Source: a virus
DNA length: 39,936 nt
Virus record (IMG/VR): IMGVR_UViG_3300020182_000074
Coordinates: 1 to 39,936 of that record
Direction: 5' to 3' (one strand)
Both the position numbers and the translations under genes were made by a program. The notes beneath the pieces were generated by a model that was not told where the DNA came from, made no database searches, and worked only from the letters and a program-made list of their open reading frames with translations. Below, in pieces: positions 38,892 to 39,936 of this stretch (the first letter of the stretch is position 1; each line of letters opens with the position of its first letter).

Positions 38892-39118
38892 AGCTTATAC
38901 TTCTTTACCTTATTTTCTATTCTCTTATCAATGTACTCTTTATCATAGCGTTTCTCTACAATGTTCAACCATAACTTAACATCTGCTATTTCGTCTTGTA
39001 TCTCTAATGTATGTTCCTTCTTAGGTTTATTATAGTTCTGAAGTAATACTGTAGCTAATTCATTTAACTCCTCTATTAGCTTCAACGTTATTTTATCTTT
39101 AGTCATTTTATAAGGCAT
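38888..39118 (-). CDS. MazG-like nucleotide pyrophosphohydrolase
   Basis: The helical core contains LKLIEELNELATVLLQ and EIQDEIADVKLWLNIVEKRY, matching the ExxE ... ExxD metal-binding pattern of all-alpha NTP pyrophosphatases (MazG/MazG-like). These enzymes cut (d)NTPs to the monophosphates. Phage MazG proteins are thought to adjust nucleotide or ppGpp levels. The frame could extend to 39163, but that would overlap the upstream gene by 35 nt. I prefer ATG 39118 (MPYKMTKDK), with ATG 39106 as an alternative. About 76 residues, so near the short end of the family. Start of the next gene overlaps its stop. Confidence 0.7.
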   Translation of the reverse strand: MPYKMTKDKITLKLIEELNELATVLLQNYNKPKKEHTLEIQDEIADVKLWLNIVEKRYDKEYIDKRIENKVKKYKL

Positions 39119-39128
39119 ACCTCTTTCT

Positions 39129-39635
39129 TTAAAATTTCTTAGCCAATACTTTCCACTTATCAAAATCGGCTTTATTAATCATATAACCCCAATGTAGTAA
39201 TGATTGTTGAATACGTGGACTTATATCCCAATTATTACTTTCATATATTTTAGAGTATATTCTATTTCTCCATCTACCATTTATTCCACAAAACTCTCTC
39301 CATCGTTGAATCTGTCTTTCATCATCTGAATGTCTTCTACCGTTATGATATTTTAAGTACCATTCAAACCAACCATATGGATCATCATTATGTATCCAAC
39401 CCTTCTCTTTCCAATAGTCATAAGGCATGCCGCTCTTAATCTTAAACATATTCTTCTTCGCATCATATTTATCTCCTAAGTACTTTTCCGGAGATACATC
39501 TACTAATGTCTCTTGAAATAGAGATTGATAATCATAATCACCTTCTAAGTCTTTTGTACCGAAGTATGATCCTCCAAAGGCACCGCAATTAAGAATTCCT
39601 TTAGGAGTTAGTATAGGTTTAAATTCTTCTAGCAT
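39129..39635 (-). CDS. Conserved phage protein of unknown function (GGSYF / RQIxRW family)
   Basis: The 168 residues begin MLEEFKPILTPKGILNCGAF, followed by GGSYFGTKDLEGDYDYQS, then WFEWYLKYHNGRRHSDDERQ, IQRWREFCGINGRW, and an end SPRIQQSLLHWGYMINKADF. The GGSYF, GRR-x-DDERQIQRW and LLxWGY elements form, as I recall, a widespread family in phages and some cells with no function known to me. The many Trp and Arg suggest a compact helical fold that binds nucleic acid. It starts 1 nt after the preceding gene and has no Shine-Dalgarno sequence. Confidence 0.75.
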   Translation of the reverse strand: MLEEFKPILTPKGILNCGAFGGSYFGTKDLEGDYDYQSLFQETLVDVSPEKYLGDKYDAKKNMFKIKSGMPYDYWKEKGWIHNDDPYGWFEWYLKYHNGRRHSDDERQIQRWREFCGINGRWRNRIYSKIYESNNWDISPRIQQSLLHWGYMINKADFDKWKVLAKKF

Positions 39636-39636
39636 A

Positions 39637-39792
39637 TTACTTATTTAAATTCGCGCGTGGCGACTTCGTCGAGGAGGAAAAACGCCCCCTCTTCTTAAAT
39701 GCCTCACTAACAAACTTCTTTTTATTATTATTCATCTCATTATACACCTCCCAGTACAAGCTAGAGGTTTCTTCACAATATGTTCTACTCAT
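39637..39792 (-). CDS. 51-residue protein ending in a GC-rich repeat
   Basis: Found by reading the minus strand: MSRTYCEETSSLYWEVYNEM, then NNNKKKFVSEAFKKRGRF and an end SSSTKSPRANLNK. The end is coded by the GC-rich palindromic repeat at 39653-39691. An internal ATG at 39735 behind GGGAGGTGTATAATGAG has a good Shine-Dalgarno sequence, so a 32-residue form is possible. The start at 39792 overlaps the stop of the edge gene by 8 nt. Function unknown. Confidence 0.5.
   Translation of the reverse strand: MSRTYCEETSSLYWEVYNEMNNNKKKFVSEAFKKRGRFSSSTKSPRANLNK
39653..39691. repeat. GC-rich palindromic repeat, copy 2
   Basis: On the minus strand it runs from GAGGGGGCGTTT to GCCACGCGC with a central CGAC-GAA-GTCG hairpin. 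It differs from copy 1 (38437-38474) by compensating stem changes and one indel. It lies at the 3' end of a coding frame. Confidence 0.65.
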
Positions 39793-39936
39793 TTCTCTTT
39801 GGTGTTTTGTTTTTCTTCCAACATTGTAGCCATAAGTTAAACCAAGCTATTTGTATATCTATTGCAAAATGGTATCTACCTATATTGTTTTGTTTGTAAA
39901 TTTTTAAAACTAATCCAAAGTCAAGCCAATCCCAAA
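39785..39936 (-). CDS. C-terminal part of a Trp-rich hypothetical protein, cut by window edge
   Basis: An open frame enters from the right edge and ends with TAG at 39785. The visible 49 residues begin WDWLDFGLVLKIYKQNNIGR and end CWKKNKTPKRNE. The start is outside the window. The aromatic, amphipathic middle (AIDIQIAWFNLWLQC) could lie at a membrane surface. The stop overlaps the next start, in line with the tight packing of this region. Confidence 0.5.
   Translation of the reverse strand, partial: WDWLDFGLVLKIYKQNNIGRYHFAIDIQIAWFNLWLQCWKKNKTPKRNE

Overview
This window is a stretch of a large, AT-rich contractile-tailed phage (T4-like myovirus) that very probably infects a member of the Bacteroidota. 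The phage assignment rests on a baseplate and tail module on the minus strand: a gp25-like wedge protein, a gp6-like wedge protein, a gp5/VgrG-like spike, a collar-domain tail fibre, a gp55-like late sigma factor, a DnaG-type primase and a RecB-like nuclease. The host assignment rests on three independent signs: a repeated promoter of the form GTTG-N20-TATnTTnAG, close to the Bacteroidota TTG / TAnnTTTG pattern; a lipoprotein whose acylated Cys is followed by EKD; and a bS21 ribosomal protein of Bacteroidota type. Most genes lack a clear Shine-Dalgarno sequence, which also fits.

Layout. 1-5256: late accessory proteins, led by a long gene cut by the left edge, plus an XhlA-like membrane protein, a zinc-finger protein and a 5'-deoxyribonucleotidase-like HAD enzyme. 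5324-13337: a mixed block with an adenylyltransferase-metalloprotease fusion, a zeta-toxin-like P-loop kinase, a lipoprotein, a PD-(D/E)XK nuclease, a primase, a very small protein-kinase-like protein, several marine-phage accessory families and a GIY-YIG-like endonuclease. 13373-32609: the tail and baseplate module, including a 1925-residue protein that ends in a complete Hint (intein-type) domain. 32632-34364: late sigma factor, a membrane protein and an HD phosphohydrolase. 34509-39936: an early or host-takeover region of small genes, many with their own promoter. A divergent plus-strand operon there (36141-36694) encodes a 60-residue protein, bS21 and a tiny membrane protein. It is followed by a probable structured RNA at 36748-36891.

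How the parts may work together. Early genes would be read by host RNA polymerase from the repeated Bacteroidota-type promoter. Late genes would use the gp55-like factor. Many otherwise unrelated accessory proteins (kinase-like, P-loop kinase, Cys-rich, unknown) start with the same short helix, roughly M-K-L-x-x-I-I-x-E. Most copies contain an [I/L/V]-x-E site of the kind the T4 prohead protease cuts behind a capsid-targeting sequence. I infer that this may be a shared tag for loading proteins into the virion for injection. This and the phage bS21 are the most interesting points in the window.

Genes absent from a 60-residue ORF list but found here by reading the sequence: 36551-36694, 37083-37247, 38547-38687, 38689-38802, 38799-38891, 39637-39792 and the edge fragment 39785-39936.
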